A stretch of DNA of 12,951 bases from assembly GCA_031261015.1 (NCBI GenBank), contig JAISKG010000001.1:1-12951 (forward strand), in the 5' to 3' direction. This document shows, one piece after another, positions 6,658-12,951 of the stretch. Made by a program: the position numbers and the translations under genes. Origin of the DNA: Dysgonamonadaceae bacterium (GTDB lineage: Bacteria; Bacteroidota; Bacteroidia; Bacteroidales; Azobacteroidaceae). Numbering within the stretch: position 1 is the first letter of the stretch; each line of letters begins with the position of its first letter. Below the pieces are notes generated by a model. That model did not search any database. It saw only the letters and a program-made list of their open reading frames with translations, and was not told the origin of the DNA.

Positions 6658-8037
6658 TTATTTGATCCTTTCGACCGTCGTTGTTTTGTCATTCAGATTG
6701 ATGGAAACGCGGTAAACACCCGGAACAATATCCGGTCCGGAAATCCAGTTTCCGTTGGGTTTGCCTTGGTTATCTTCTCCGGGCAATAATAAGCCGGCAG
6801 GAGTCAAGGTGTAGTCGGCCGAATTTTCTTCGCCGCCCCACATGCGCTGGTGGAAAAACTTCATATCGAATTTTTCGGTATAGAAAGTCGCCTGAAATTC
6901 GCCGTCGGCCATTTTGCGGCAGAAGATATAATCTTCCGGTTTGTTCCAGTTCCACGAAGTCGTCATTGCGTAGGGTTCGGAGGGGAAGCCCATGCCGGAG
7001 CCGTCGAGCCACAAGGCATCCGGGTAAACCGCTTCGGGTTGTTCCACGTAGAGGAAGCCGGTCGCCATGTTGTACAGGAATTTGTAAGAACCTGACAATC
7101 CCAAGAATTTGGCTTTATCACCGGCGGTAATTTCAAAGAAATCGGGCAAAAGCGCTTGGGTCAAATCTTCAAAACCGGAAAAAGTGACTTCCGCATTTTT
7201 CGTGAACGCCTTGGTGAGCGTCATGAAATCCACGCCGTCGAGGTTTTCCGATCCTAATTGAATGCCGTCGATTTGCAAGGGTTTCAAGCGATCGGCGTCG
7301 ATCGAAAATTCAAAGGAATAGACATTGAAGAACAATTGCTTGAAAGCCACAATCAAAGCATCGCGATACTCGAAATCGGGATCCGATTCGGAACAAACCG
7401 CCAATTCGCCGTTGACATTTCCCCAGACAAAACCGGAATAGTCGATTTGGTTGTCGGCCGTCAGTTTTTGAGCGATTTTGAAGGAAATGTTATTTTTTTC
7501 GATGTTCGTTTTCACCGACTGGTATTCGTTGGCAACGCCCAAGGCTTTGTTGGCTTTCAGCACGGTTCCATCCTGAAAAACGAAATAAATCGAGTTTCCG
7601 AACGAAGCGGGACGTTTGGCGCTGACCTGAGCCGTCAAGGCTTTTTCGGTCGTATTTCCTTCCACGTTCGTGAGTTTGAGGTAAACTTCAACGTCGGTAT
7701 TATCGGCAGCGTTGGCAACCAGAGGAATCCGGTATTTTTCGCTGATCGAGCACGAATTTCCGGGGGTGCGGATCTCCGTTCGTTTAACCAAATTATCGTT
7801 AACGATAATTTCCACGCGGAGCGTGGAAAGCGGCGTCTTCGCATCCGAGAGCACAGCGTTCAGCACGATGGAATCGCCAAACACGATGACGGAAGGATTT
7901 TCCGCCTGCGTGGAACGAATCGTTGCCGACTCGATCACCGGCGTTGAATCCGGAAAATGAGTGCGCGAATCTTTCTCCTCGCAAGCTGCAATCAGAAGCG
8001 TGGAAATTGCCAAAATGAACCATTTTATATTTTTCAT
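6658..8037 (-). CDS. Surface glycan-binding lipoprotein candidate of the PUL (SusE/F position)
   Basis: 459 aa with a lipoprotein signal (MKNIKWFILAISTLLIAAC, Cys19) followed by EEKDSR. No enzyme motif is seen. A bacterial Ig-like beta domain spans about 30-140 (VIESATIRSTQ..., GDSIVLNAVLSD, VYLKLTNVEGN). A second region begins SIYFVFQDGTVLKANKAL. The C-terminal part is rich in exposed aromatics (YAMTTSWNWNKPEDYIF, FFHQRMWGG), as in sugar-binding proteins. It may match the DUF5016/DUF5125/DUF5121 set often found in such lipoproteins, but I could not check. Its place after the SusD-like gene (20-bp gap) and before GH30 is where Bacteroidota PULs encode their extra surface glycan-binding protein. 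The role rests on position, lipobox and composition more than on a recognised fold. The gene contains two abutting perfect palindromes (7790-7829). Confidence 0.8.
   Translation of the reverse strand: MKNIKWFILAISTLLIAACEEKDSRTHFPDSTPVIESATIRSTQAENPSVIVFGDSIVLNAVLSDAKTPLSTLRVEIIVNDNLVKRTEIRTPGNSCSISEKYRIPLVANAADNTDVEVYLKLTNVEGNTTEKALTAQVSAKRPASFGNSIYFVFQDGTVLKANKALGVANEYQSVKTNIEKNNISFKIAQKLTADNQIDYSGFVWGNVNGELAVCSESDPDFEYRDALIVAFKQLFFNVYSFEFSIDADRLKPLQIDGIQLGSENLDGVDFMTLTKAFTKNAEVTFSGFEDLTQALLPDFFEITAGDKAKFLGLSGSYKFLYNMATGFLYVEQPEAVYPDALWLDGSGMGFPSEPYAMTTSWNWNKPEDYIFCRKMADGEFQATFYTEKFDMKFFHQRMWGGEENSADYTLTPAGLLLPGEDNQGKPNGNWISGPDIVPGVYRVSINLNDKTTTVERIK
7790..7829. repeat. Two abutting perfect palindromes inside the 459-aa lipoprotein gene
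   Basis: Positions 7790-7811 form a perfect 22-bp palindrome (AAATTATCGTT and its reverse complement, no loop). Directly beside it, sharing 3 nt, 7809-7829 form a 9-bp stem (TTTCCACGC with GCGTGGAAA) around a 3-nt loop. Both lie in codons for LRVEIIVNDNLV in the Ig-like domain. Under equal base use, a perfect 22-bp palindrome is expected about 0.003 times in 13 kb. The structure is certain; a function is not shown. Confidence 0.85.
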
Positions 8038-8057
8038 ATTACGAATGTTTTAATCAA

Positions 8058-9575
8058 TTAATAACCGGGATTTTGTTTCAAATTACGATTCAAGTCGAGT
8101 TCGCTTTGCGGGATCGGCCAGAGCAATTGCGTTTCTTTCATTGCCAGTCCGTATTCCCGTTGATGGTCGGTGCAAGCGCGCATCGCCTGAATGAAGCGGC
8201 CTCGCCGTTTCAGATCCATCCAGCGTTTGCCTTCAAAGGCAAATTCGAAGCGGTGTTCGTTTTCGATAGCGAGGCGCATGTCTTCCTTAATAGCGGCAGT
8301 CGTGTTAGGCAAGCCGGCGCGGGTGCGGATTTGATTGACCAACTGCGCAGCTTTGGCGGTGTTGCCCAATTCGTTTTCCGCATCGGCCAAAAGCAAAATC
8401 GCTTCGGGCAGGCGGTAAAGCACGATGTTGTTCTTTTCCTGCGCGCGGATTTTCCAAGAATAGGGATAAGCGCTCGACGGCCAATAAGTATCCGTCCATT
8501 TGCCCGATACATCGTAGAGAAGAATGGAGGCGTCGCGGCGGACGAGATCGCCTTCGCGCGTAAACGCATCGTATAAATCATGACTGGGCGTGTTGAATTT
8601 TTTCCAATCGATGCCGACGAACATTTGTCCTGCCCAGTTGCCTAAGGTTGTCCAACTGTTGTAATCCACTTCAAAGATGGATTCCTTGCTATTTTCGTTC
8701 AACAAATCCAAGTAAGGTAAAATCCCTTTTTCCAACGGATTAGCGACTGCGAATACATCGTTGTAATGGGGGAGCAAACCGTAGCGGCCGTCGTTCACCA
8801 CTTTTTCCGCGTATTTTTTCACCGAAGTCCAATCGGTTTTTTCCACGCCGTCTTTGGTGGCATAAACTTCCGCCAAAAGTAAATTGGCAAATGCTTTGGT
8901 GATTTTAAATTTGAATGCGGAATAATCGGCCACATTGGCCTGCGCATATTCGAGATCTTTCACAATCTGCGCGTAAATATCTTCGACCGAAGATTGTGCA
9001 GGATACAAAAGCGGATAAACTTCCTCCAGATTTTCCATGCTGATTTCGGGAATCGCTTGCAAAATCATCGGAACCGAACCGTAAATACGCACCAGATTGA
9101 AATAGCAGATAGCGCGCATAAAAGCCGCTTCGCCCAGAATCTCGTTTTTGCGGGTTTCCGTTAATGCCGGGTCGGCGATGGCGGGCACGTACGTGAGAAT
9201 CGTATTCGCTTTGGAAATATGCGTATAAATATAATTCCAATCGCGGGAAACGTTTCCATTCGTGGAAATCAATCTCAATTGGTCAATTTGCACCGTTTGA
9301 TCTTTGGATTCGCCGGCGTAGGCGTTATCTGCCTGTGCGTCATTCATGATGTACAGATCCAATTGCCAAAATTCGGAAGCGAAATCGCTGTAAGCTCCGT
9401 TGATTAACTGTTCGGCTTGAACGGCGGTTGTGTATTTCACGGAGTCCTTGCCGAAACCTACTTCCAGATTTTCGTTCGTAAGTTCCGAATAAGGTTTTTC
9501 ATCCAGAAAATCGCAAGCGAGCAAACACATGCTTAGTAAACATCCATATACTAAATAATTAACTATATTTTTCAT
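8058..9575 (-). CDS. SusD-like glycan-binding outer-membrane lipoprotein
   Basis: 505 aa, close to the usual SusD-family length. Lipobox LLAC places the lipid on Cys21, followed by DFLDEKPYSEL, the common N-terminal start of this family. The helical tetratricopeptide-like core has AAFMRAICYFNLVRIYGSVP (about 150-170), and YRLPEAILLLADAENELGN (about 395) is the second conserved helix pair. The C-terminal ENEHRFEFAFEGKRWMDLKR and LWPIPQSELDLN...NPGY match the RagB/SusD C-terminal region. The protein caps the SusC pore from outside and delivers oligosaccharides to it. It begins 11 bp after the SusC-like gene with no Shine-Dalgarno, as usual in this phylum. The ligand cannot be read from the sequence; the GH30 neighbour suggests a beta-glucan. 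Confidence 0.97.
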   Translation of the reverse strand: MKNIVNYLVYGCLLSMCLLACDFLDEKPYSELTNENLEVGFGKDSVKYTTAVQAEQLINGAYSDFASEFWQLDLYIMNDAQADNAYAGESKDQTVQIDQLRLISTNGNVSRDWNYIYTHISKANTILTYVPAIADPALTETRKNEILGEAAFMRAICYFNLVRIYGSVPMILQAIPEISMENLEEVYPLLYPAQSSVEDIYAQIVKDLEYAQANVADYSAFKFKITKAFANLLLAEVYATKDGVEKTDWTSVKKYAEKVVNDGRYGLLPHYNDVFAVANPLEKGILPYLDLLNENSKESIFEVDYNSWTTLGNWAGQMFVGIDWKKFNTPSHDLYDAFTREGDLVRRDASILLYDVSGKWTDTYWPSSAYPYSWKIRAQEKNNIVLYRLPEAILLLADAENELGNTAKAAQLVNQIRTRAGLPNTTAAIKEDMRLAIENEHRFEFAFEGKRWMDLKRRGRFIQAMRACTDHQREYGLAMKETQLLWPIPQSELDLNRNLKQNPGY

Positions 9576-9586
9576 CTTTGTCGTTT

Positions 9587-12520
9587 TTAAAAGGTGAGAT
9601 TAAAACCAAAAACAAAAGAGCGTGTTTGCGGAAACGTACCCATATCCACTCCTATTAAATGGAGGTTGCTGTTATTATTCGATTCGGGATCGTATCCACG
9701 ATATTTTGTCAGGGTGAATAAATTGCTGGCCGTTGCGTAAACAGTCAATGCTTCGGATTTGAATTTTCGTGTCAATTTCTTATCGACATTATACGCTAAA
9801 GTCAATGTTTTCAAGCGCAAGTAGGAACCATCTTCCACAAAGCGGGAAGAAATCAGCGAGTTGTTGGGATTGCCTGAGCGCGGGATATCGGTGATCATTC
9901 CCGGCCGCATCCAGCGATCCAGCACTACTTTTGATTGATTTTTCGAATCGACCATTCCTTCGAGATCCATTCGGGTAGCATTGTAAGTATCATTTCCGTA
10001 AGTACCTTGTAAAAAAGCGCTTAAAGTAAAGTTTTTATAAGAAAAATTATGCGAAAATCCGAAGATAAAATCCGGTTGGGCGTTTCCGATATACGTACGG
10101 TCGCCCGGATCAAGGATCCCATTTCCGTTTCGATCTTCATACATCATATCTCCTGTTTCGGGATCAACGCCTTGGGCTACATATCCGAAGAACGTACCCA
10201 GAGGAAAACCTTCTTCTTCCATCATGACGTAGCCTTTGTCTTCCAGATCGCCGGCAGGACGGCGGCCTGAAATATTCAATTTTTCAATCCGGTTTTTATT
10301 GAACGACATATTTAGAGAACTGTCCCATTTGAAAGCGCCGGTGAGTATGTATCCGGTCAAATTAAATTCAAATCCTTTATTTATCATTTCTCCATCGTTT
10401 CGCATCGGTACGCCTCTTCCCAAGGTAGCGGGAAGATTGACATAAAGCAACAATTCAGTGGTGTGTTTGTAATAAACGTCAAATTCGCCCGTCAAGCGCG
10501 AGCCGAACAATGACAAGTCTAAACCGGCATTGTACTGCGCGGTGCGTTCCCATTGCAAATCTCTATTTCCCAATTGACTTGGACTGATGGCCGGTCCGTT
10601 GCCGGTTTTTTCCTGTTTATCGACGCGGTATTTATCCAGATAATCGTAATTGTAGATTCCGTTTTGATTGCCGTTTTGTCCATAGCTGACACGGAGTTTG
10701 GCATCGTTGACTACCGAAGTAAGCGTTTCAAAAAAAGATTCACTGGAAAAACGCCAACCGGCTGATACCGAAGGAAAATAAGCCCATTGATGATCGGGAT
10801 GTAATTTCGACGATCCGTCGGCACGCAAGCTGGCCGTCAACAAATAGCGGCTTTCGTAATCGTATTGTACTCTACCTAAGTAAGAAATGAGGGCATTCCC
10901 TTCTTTCAATGAGGTAGCTGTATTAATTTTATTGGCCATATTCAACGTCATCACGGAAAAAGTAGTTCCTTTGGCAAAATCTTCCGCTGCCATATACGCA
11001 TTATTGTGCTCGTGTTTGGAATAAGTGGCGCCGGCGATTGCCGTGAGGTTGTGCGATTCGTTGATTTTCGTTTGGTAAGACAGGATATTTTCACTCGTCC
11101 AAGTCAACCAGTCGTCGTCGGCATGTTCGCCGCGCCCGTTGGCATTCCGTCCATAGCCGGTTTTGACCGGATCAACAAACATATCCCAAGTATGGGAAGT
11201 GAAATCGACCGACAAGCTCGGTTTGAAATGCAATTTCGGAGTGAAAATAAAATCCAGACCGACGTTCCCCATAAAGCGGTATTCGCGGTTCAAATCGTAA
11301 TTGGAAGCTTGAGCCAGCGGATTTTCCCACGACGATTGAAAAGGATTTGTGGCGTATTGTCCCGGATTGCTTTCGTCCCAGATTGAGAGGAAGGGCGGCG
11401 TATTCAAAGCAGCCATCACGATACCGCCGCGCCCTGCATTCTGATTATCGGTTGCATTATGCTTGGAATTGCGAGCGAAACTGAGGTTGGTCGAAACTTT
11501 CAACCATTCTTTTACTTCAGCATTTACGTTGCTGCGCACGGAATAGCGGTCGTAATCGGCCGGAGCGATGATTCCCGTTTCATTCTGATAACCGCCGGAG
11601 ATGAAATAATCGGATTTTTCGTTTCCGCCCGACAAGGAAACTTGATAATTCCGCTGGATTCCCGTACCGTACGTTTCTTTTTCCCAATTGGTATAATGGT
11701 GATTGCTGTAATCTATGGATTCGCCGCGCTCGGTCATCAAATCGTAATACTCCTTTGTATTTAGCGTTTCAATGGATTTGGAAAGATTGGAAAATCCGGT
11801 GTACATCGACACATTTAATTGTCCTTTGTCTTTGTTTCCTCGTTTAGTGGTAATCAAGATAACGCCGTTAGCTGCCCGCGAACCGTAAATGGCTGCCGAA
11901 GAAGCATCTTTCAGGATCGTCATCGTTTCGATGTCGTTGGGAGCAATATTGGTAATATCGTTCGTCGGGATTCCGTCCACTACATAGAGCGGATCGCTGT
12001 TGGCGTTGATGGAAGTAGCTCCGCGCACACGCACCGAAAGTCCCGCTCCGGGTTTGCCGGAAGGCTGGGTGACTTGTACGCCGGCCGCTTTTCCCTGCAA
12101 AGCCTGTTGCGGTGAAATAATCGGACGTTCCTGCCACTCTTTAGACGAAACGGTCGAAACGGCCGTCGTCAGGTCGCTTTTGCGTTGCGTGCCGTAGCCG
12201 ATGACAACAATTTCGTTCAAGCCCACATTGGAATCTTTCATCACCACTTTCATGGAAGCGGCGGCCGGAAGTTCCATGGCGTTCATTCCGATGTAAGTAA
12301 AGATGAGCGTTTGTCCTTTTTCTGCGGGGATCGAAAATTTTCCGTCGAGATCTGTTACGACGCCCGTAGTTGAACCTTTGACGGCGACGCTCACTCCAAT
12401 TAACGGTTCTCCCTGCGTATCCGTTACCGTTCCGCCGGCGATCCCGCCCTGAGCGAAAACAGACAAAGAAAACAGGAGAAAGAAAGCGTTTGCCGCCATG
12501 CAGTAAATGAATTTTCTCAT
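9587..12520 (-). CDS. SusC-like TonB-dependent oligosaccharide transporter
   Basis: 977 aa, a normal length. Signal peptide cut after VFA (residue 23). Residues 25-95 form the N-terminal carboxypeptidase-regulatory-like extension (GGTVTDTQGEPLIGVSVAVKG, GKFSIPAEKGQTLIFTYIGM) found in SusC proteins. The TonB-contact region LNEIVVIGYGTQ follows (101-112), then the plug domain (about 113-228) with the hallmark DPLYVVDGIP (176-185) and IYGSRAANGVILITTKRG. The rest is a 22-strand outer-membrane barrel ending in FVFGFNLTF, with a terminal Phe suited to BAM-mediated assembly. It is the first gene of the operon, with a promoter and operator-like repeats just upstream. It would import oligosaccharides into the periplasm using TonB energy. 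This class uses the standard TonB system; no anti-sigma/FecR-like signalling extension is seen. Confidence 0.97.
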   Translation of the reverse strand: MRKFIYCMAANAFFLLFSLSVFAQGGIAGGTVTDTQGEPLIGVSVAVKGSTTGVVTDLDGKFSIPAEKGQTLIFTYIGMNAMELPAAASMKVVMKDSNVGLNEIVVIGYGTQRKSDLTTAVSTVSSKEWQERPIISPQQALQGKAAGVQVTQPSGKPGAGLSVRVRGATSINANSDPLYVVDGIPTNDITNIAPNDIETMTILKDASSAAIYGSRAANGVILITTKRGNKDKGQLNVSMYTGFSNLSKSIETLNTKEYYDLMTERGESIDYSNHHYTNWEKETYGTGIQRNYQVSLSGGNEKSDYFISGGYQNETGIIAPADYDRYSVRSNVNAEVKEWLKVSTNLSFARNSKHNATDNQNAGRGGIVMAALNTPPFLSIWDESNPGQYATNPFQSSWENPLAQASNYDLNREYRFMGNVGLDFIFTPKLHFKPSLSVDFTSHTWDMFVDPVKTGYGRNANGRGEHADDDWLTWTSENILSYQTKINESHNLTAIAGATYSKHEHNNAYMAAEDFAKGTTFSVMTLNMANKINTATSLKEGNALISYLGRVQYDYESRYLLTASLRADGSSKLHPDHQWAYFPSVSAGWRFSSESFFETLTSVVNDAKLRVSYGQNGNQNGIYNYDYLDKYRVDKQEKTGNGPAISPSQLGNRDLQWERTAQYNAGLDLSLFGSRLTGEFDVYYKHTTELLLYVNLPATLGRGVPMRNDGEMINKGFEFNLTGYILTGAFKWDSSLNMSFNKNRIEKLNISGRRPAGDLEDKGYVMMEEEGFPLGTFFGYVAQGVDPETGDMMYEDRNGNGILDPGDRTYIGNAQPDFIFGFSHNFSYKNFTLSAFLQGTYGNDTYNATRMDLEGMVDSKNQSKVVLDRWMRPGMITDIPRSGNPNNSLISSRFVEDGSYLRLKTLTLAYNVDKKLTRKFKSEALTVYATASNLFTLTKYRGYDPESNNNSNLHLIGVDMGTFPQTRSFVFGFNLTF

Positions 12521-12575
12521 ATTCTATTAAATTTAAGTGTTAAACATAAATATTGCGTTGCATTATTTTGCTGTA

Positions 12576-12606
12576 CAAAAGTATTTCATCGGAGTTGAAA
12601 AACAAT
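12576..12606 (-). promoter_or_regulatory. Promoter of the PUL operon
   Basis: The minus strand has ATTG at 12606-12603 and TACTTTTG at 12583-12576 with a 19-nt spacer between TTG and TAnnTTTG, matching the Bacteroidota promoter consensus. The start site would be near 12570, leaving a leader of about 50 nt before the SusC-like ATG. The leader is AT-rich, and I see no Shine-Dalgarno in it. No other TAnnTTTG match was found in the 158-bp gap. Confidence 0.75.
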
Positions 12607-12619
12607 ATTCAAATACAAC

Positions 12620-12664
12620 TCAATAATACGTCAAACGTCAAAAACGAATACGTCAATAATACGT
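12620..12664 (-). promoter_or_regulatory. Operator-like direct repeats upstream of the PUL promoter
   Basis: The 12-mer ACGTATTATTGA (minus strand) occurs twice, at 12664-12653 and 12631-12620, exactly 33 bp apart, about three helical turns. A shorter core, TTGACGT, occurs three times (12656-12650, 12641-12635, 12634-12628), and one longer copy, TTGACGTAT, repeats at 22 bp, about two turns. The block lies roughly 50 to 95 bp upstream of the predicted start, ending 14 bp before the -33 element. This fits an activator site read on one DNA face. The repeats are certain; binding by the neighbouring LuxR-type regulator is inference. Confidence 0.7.
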
Positions 12665-12678
12665 TTGTGTATTTTTGC

Positions 12679-12951
12679 TTAGATTTGACTTAAGAAACTT
12701 GTTAGACTGTCTTCGCGGCTCAATTCGAATTTTCTTCTCAAGCGGTAACGAAGCGTTTCTACTCCGCGCACGGAGATATTCAGCAAAGGCGCAATTTCTT
12801 TGGAGGATAATTGCATTTTAATAAAAGCGCACATTTTTCGTTCGTTCAAGGAAAGCGTCGGGTATTTCTCAACAATCTTCTTGGTAAAATTATTGTGGAG
12901 CAAATCAAAATGTTCTTAAAAATTTTTGAAATTGTCGTCCTGACCGATGTG
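12679..12951 (-). pseudogene. LuxR-type regulator, C-terminal end, interrupted by an in-frame stop (partial)
   Basis: The gene runs off the right edge. Read from 12951 the frame gives HIGQDDNFKNF, a TAA at 12918-12916, then EHFDLLHNNFTKKIVEKYPTLSLNERK and a LuxR/GerE-type helix-turn-helix (SSKEIAPLLNISVRGVETLRYRLRRKF), ending SFLSQI. The residues on both sides of the stop fit the linker-helix pattern (F..F..HF..LH..F) of large Bacteroidota regulators with a C-terminal HTH, usually attached to a sensor such as Reg_prop/Y_Y_Y or TPR repeats. The frame is the same on both sides, so a single substitution (GAA, CAA or AAA to TAA) is the simplest cause. A TTG at 12903 could restart a 74-aa HTH-only protein, but no clear ribosome site supports it. 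It lies 158 bp before the SusC-like gene and probably controlled it. Sensor part unseen. Confidence 0.8.

Noticed and set aside
7258..7947. Long plus-strand open frame (229 aa) inside the 459-aa lipoprotein gene
   Set aside because: It lies entirely opposite a well-supported gene, has no signal, domain or ribosome site, and looks like a codon-bias shadow. The same holds for plus-strand frames at 2328-2924, 5587-6219 and 8073-8576.
9245..9265. Short palindrome GGAAACGTTTCC in the SusD-like gene
   Set aside because: A 12-bp palindrome is expected a few times by chance in 13 kb and nothing supports a role.
12620..12664. CRISPR-like or microsatellite repeat
   Set aside because: Only two 12-bp copies plus short cores are present, with no regular spacers and no cas genes; position relative to the promoter fits an operator better.

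Overview
The window appears to come from a chromosome of a Bacteroidota bacterium, most likely order Bacteroidales. Three things support this: the 5' end of a Bacteroidales-like 16S rRNA gene at the left edge, SusC/SusD-family proteins, and several proteins with the C-terminal sorting domain of the type IX secretion system (T9SS). Promoters also match the Bacteroidota consensus (TTG/TTTG, about 19 nt, TAnnTTTG). I cannot fix the genus. Every gene seen lies on the minus strand, so transcription runs from right to left.

Right to left. The right edge (12951-12679) holds the C-terminal end of a LuxR-type helix-turn-helix regulator, interrupted by an in-frame stop codon. The next 158 bp contain a set of spaced direct repeats (a likely operator) and a good promoter. 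A polysaccharide utilization locus (PUL) follows with gaps of only 11-24 bp, so it is probably one operon: a SusC-like TonB-dependent transporter (977 aa), a SusD-like lipoprotein (505 aa), a second surface glycan-binding lipoprotein candidate (459 aa), a GH30 glycoside hydrolase lipoprotein (487 aa), and a T9SS-exported protein with a carbohydrate-binding-like domain (340 aa). A 177-bp gap with a strong hairpin separates this from a large multidomain T9SS cargo gene, which is split by a one-base frameshift into 732-aa and 336-aa parts. Just after it comes a small protein (118 aa) with a signal peptide and a C-terminal membrane tail, preceded by an unusually strong Shine-Dalgarno sequence. The cluster then runs, in the same direction and with only 45 bp to spare, into the promoter, leader and start of an rRNA operon (377-1).

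How the parts work together (inference). SusC/SusD and the 459-aa lipoprotein would bind and import oligosaccharides. The GH30 enzyme would cut the polysaccharide at the cell surface. The 340-aa T9SS protein would add another secreted binding or accessory function. GH30 beside SusC/SusD and a binding lipoprotein resembles the beta-1,6-glucan (pustulan, fungal cell wall) PUL of Bacteroides thetaiotaomicron, but the substrate is unproven. The LuxR-type regulator next door is the natural candidate to bind the upstream repeats.

I saw no CRISPR array, insertion sequence, tRNA gene or phage gene. The less ordinary features are the two broken genes, the operator-like repeats, the small tail-anchored protein with a perfect 13-bp inverted repeat inside its membrane-segment codons, and two abutting perfect palindromes inside the 459-aa gene.
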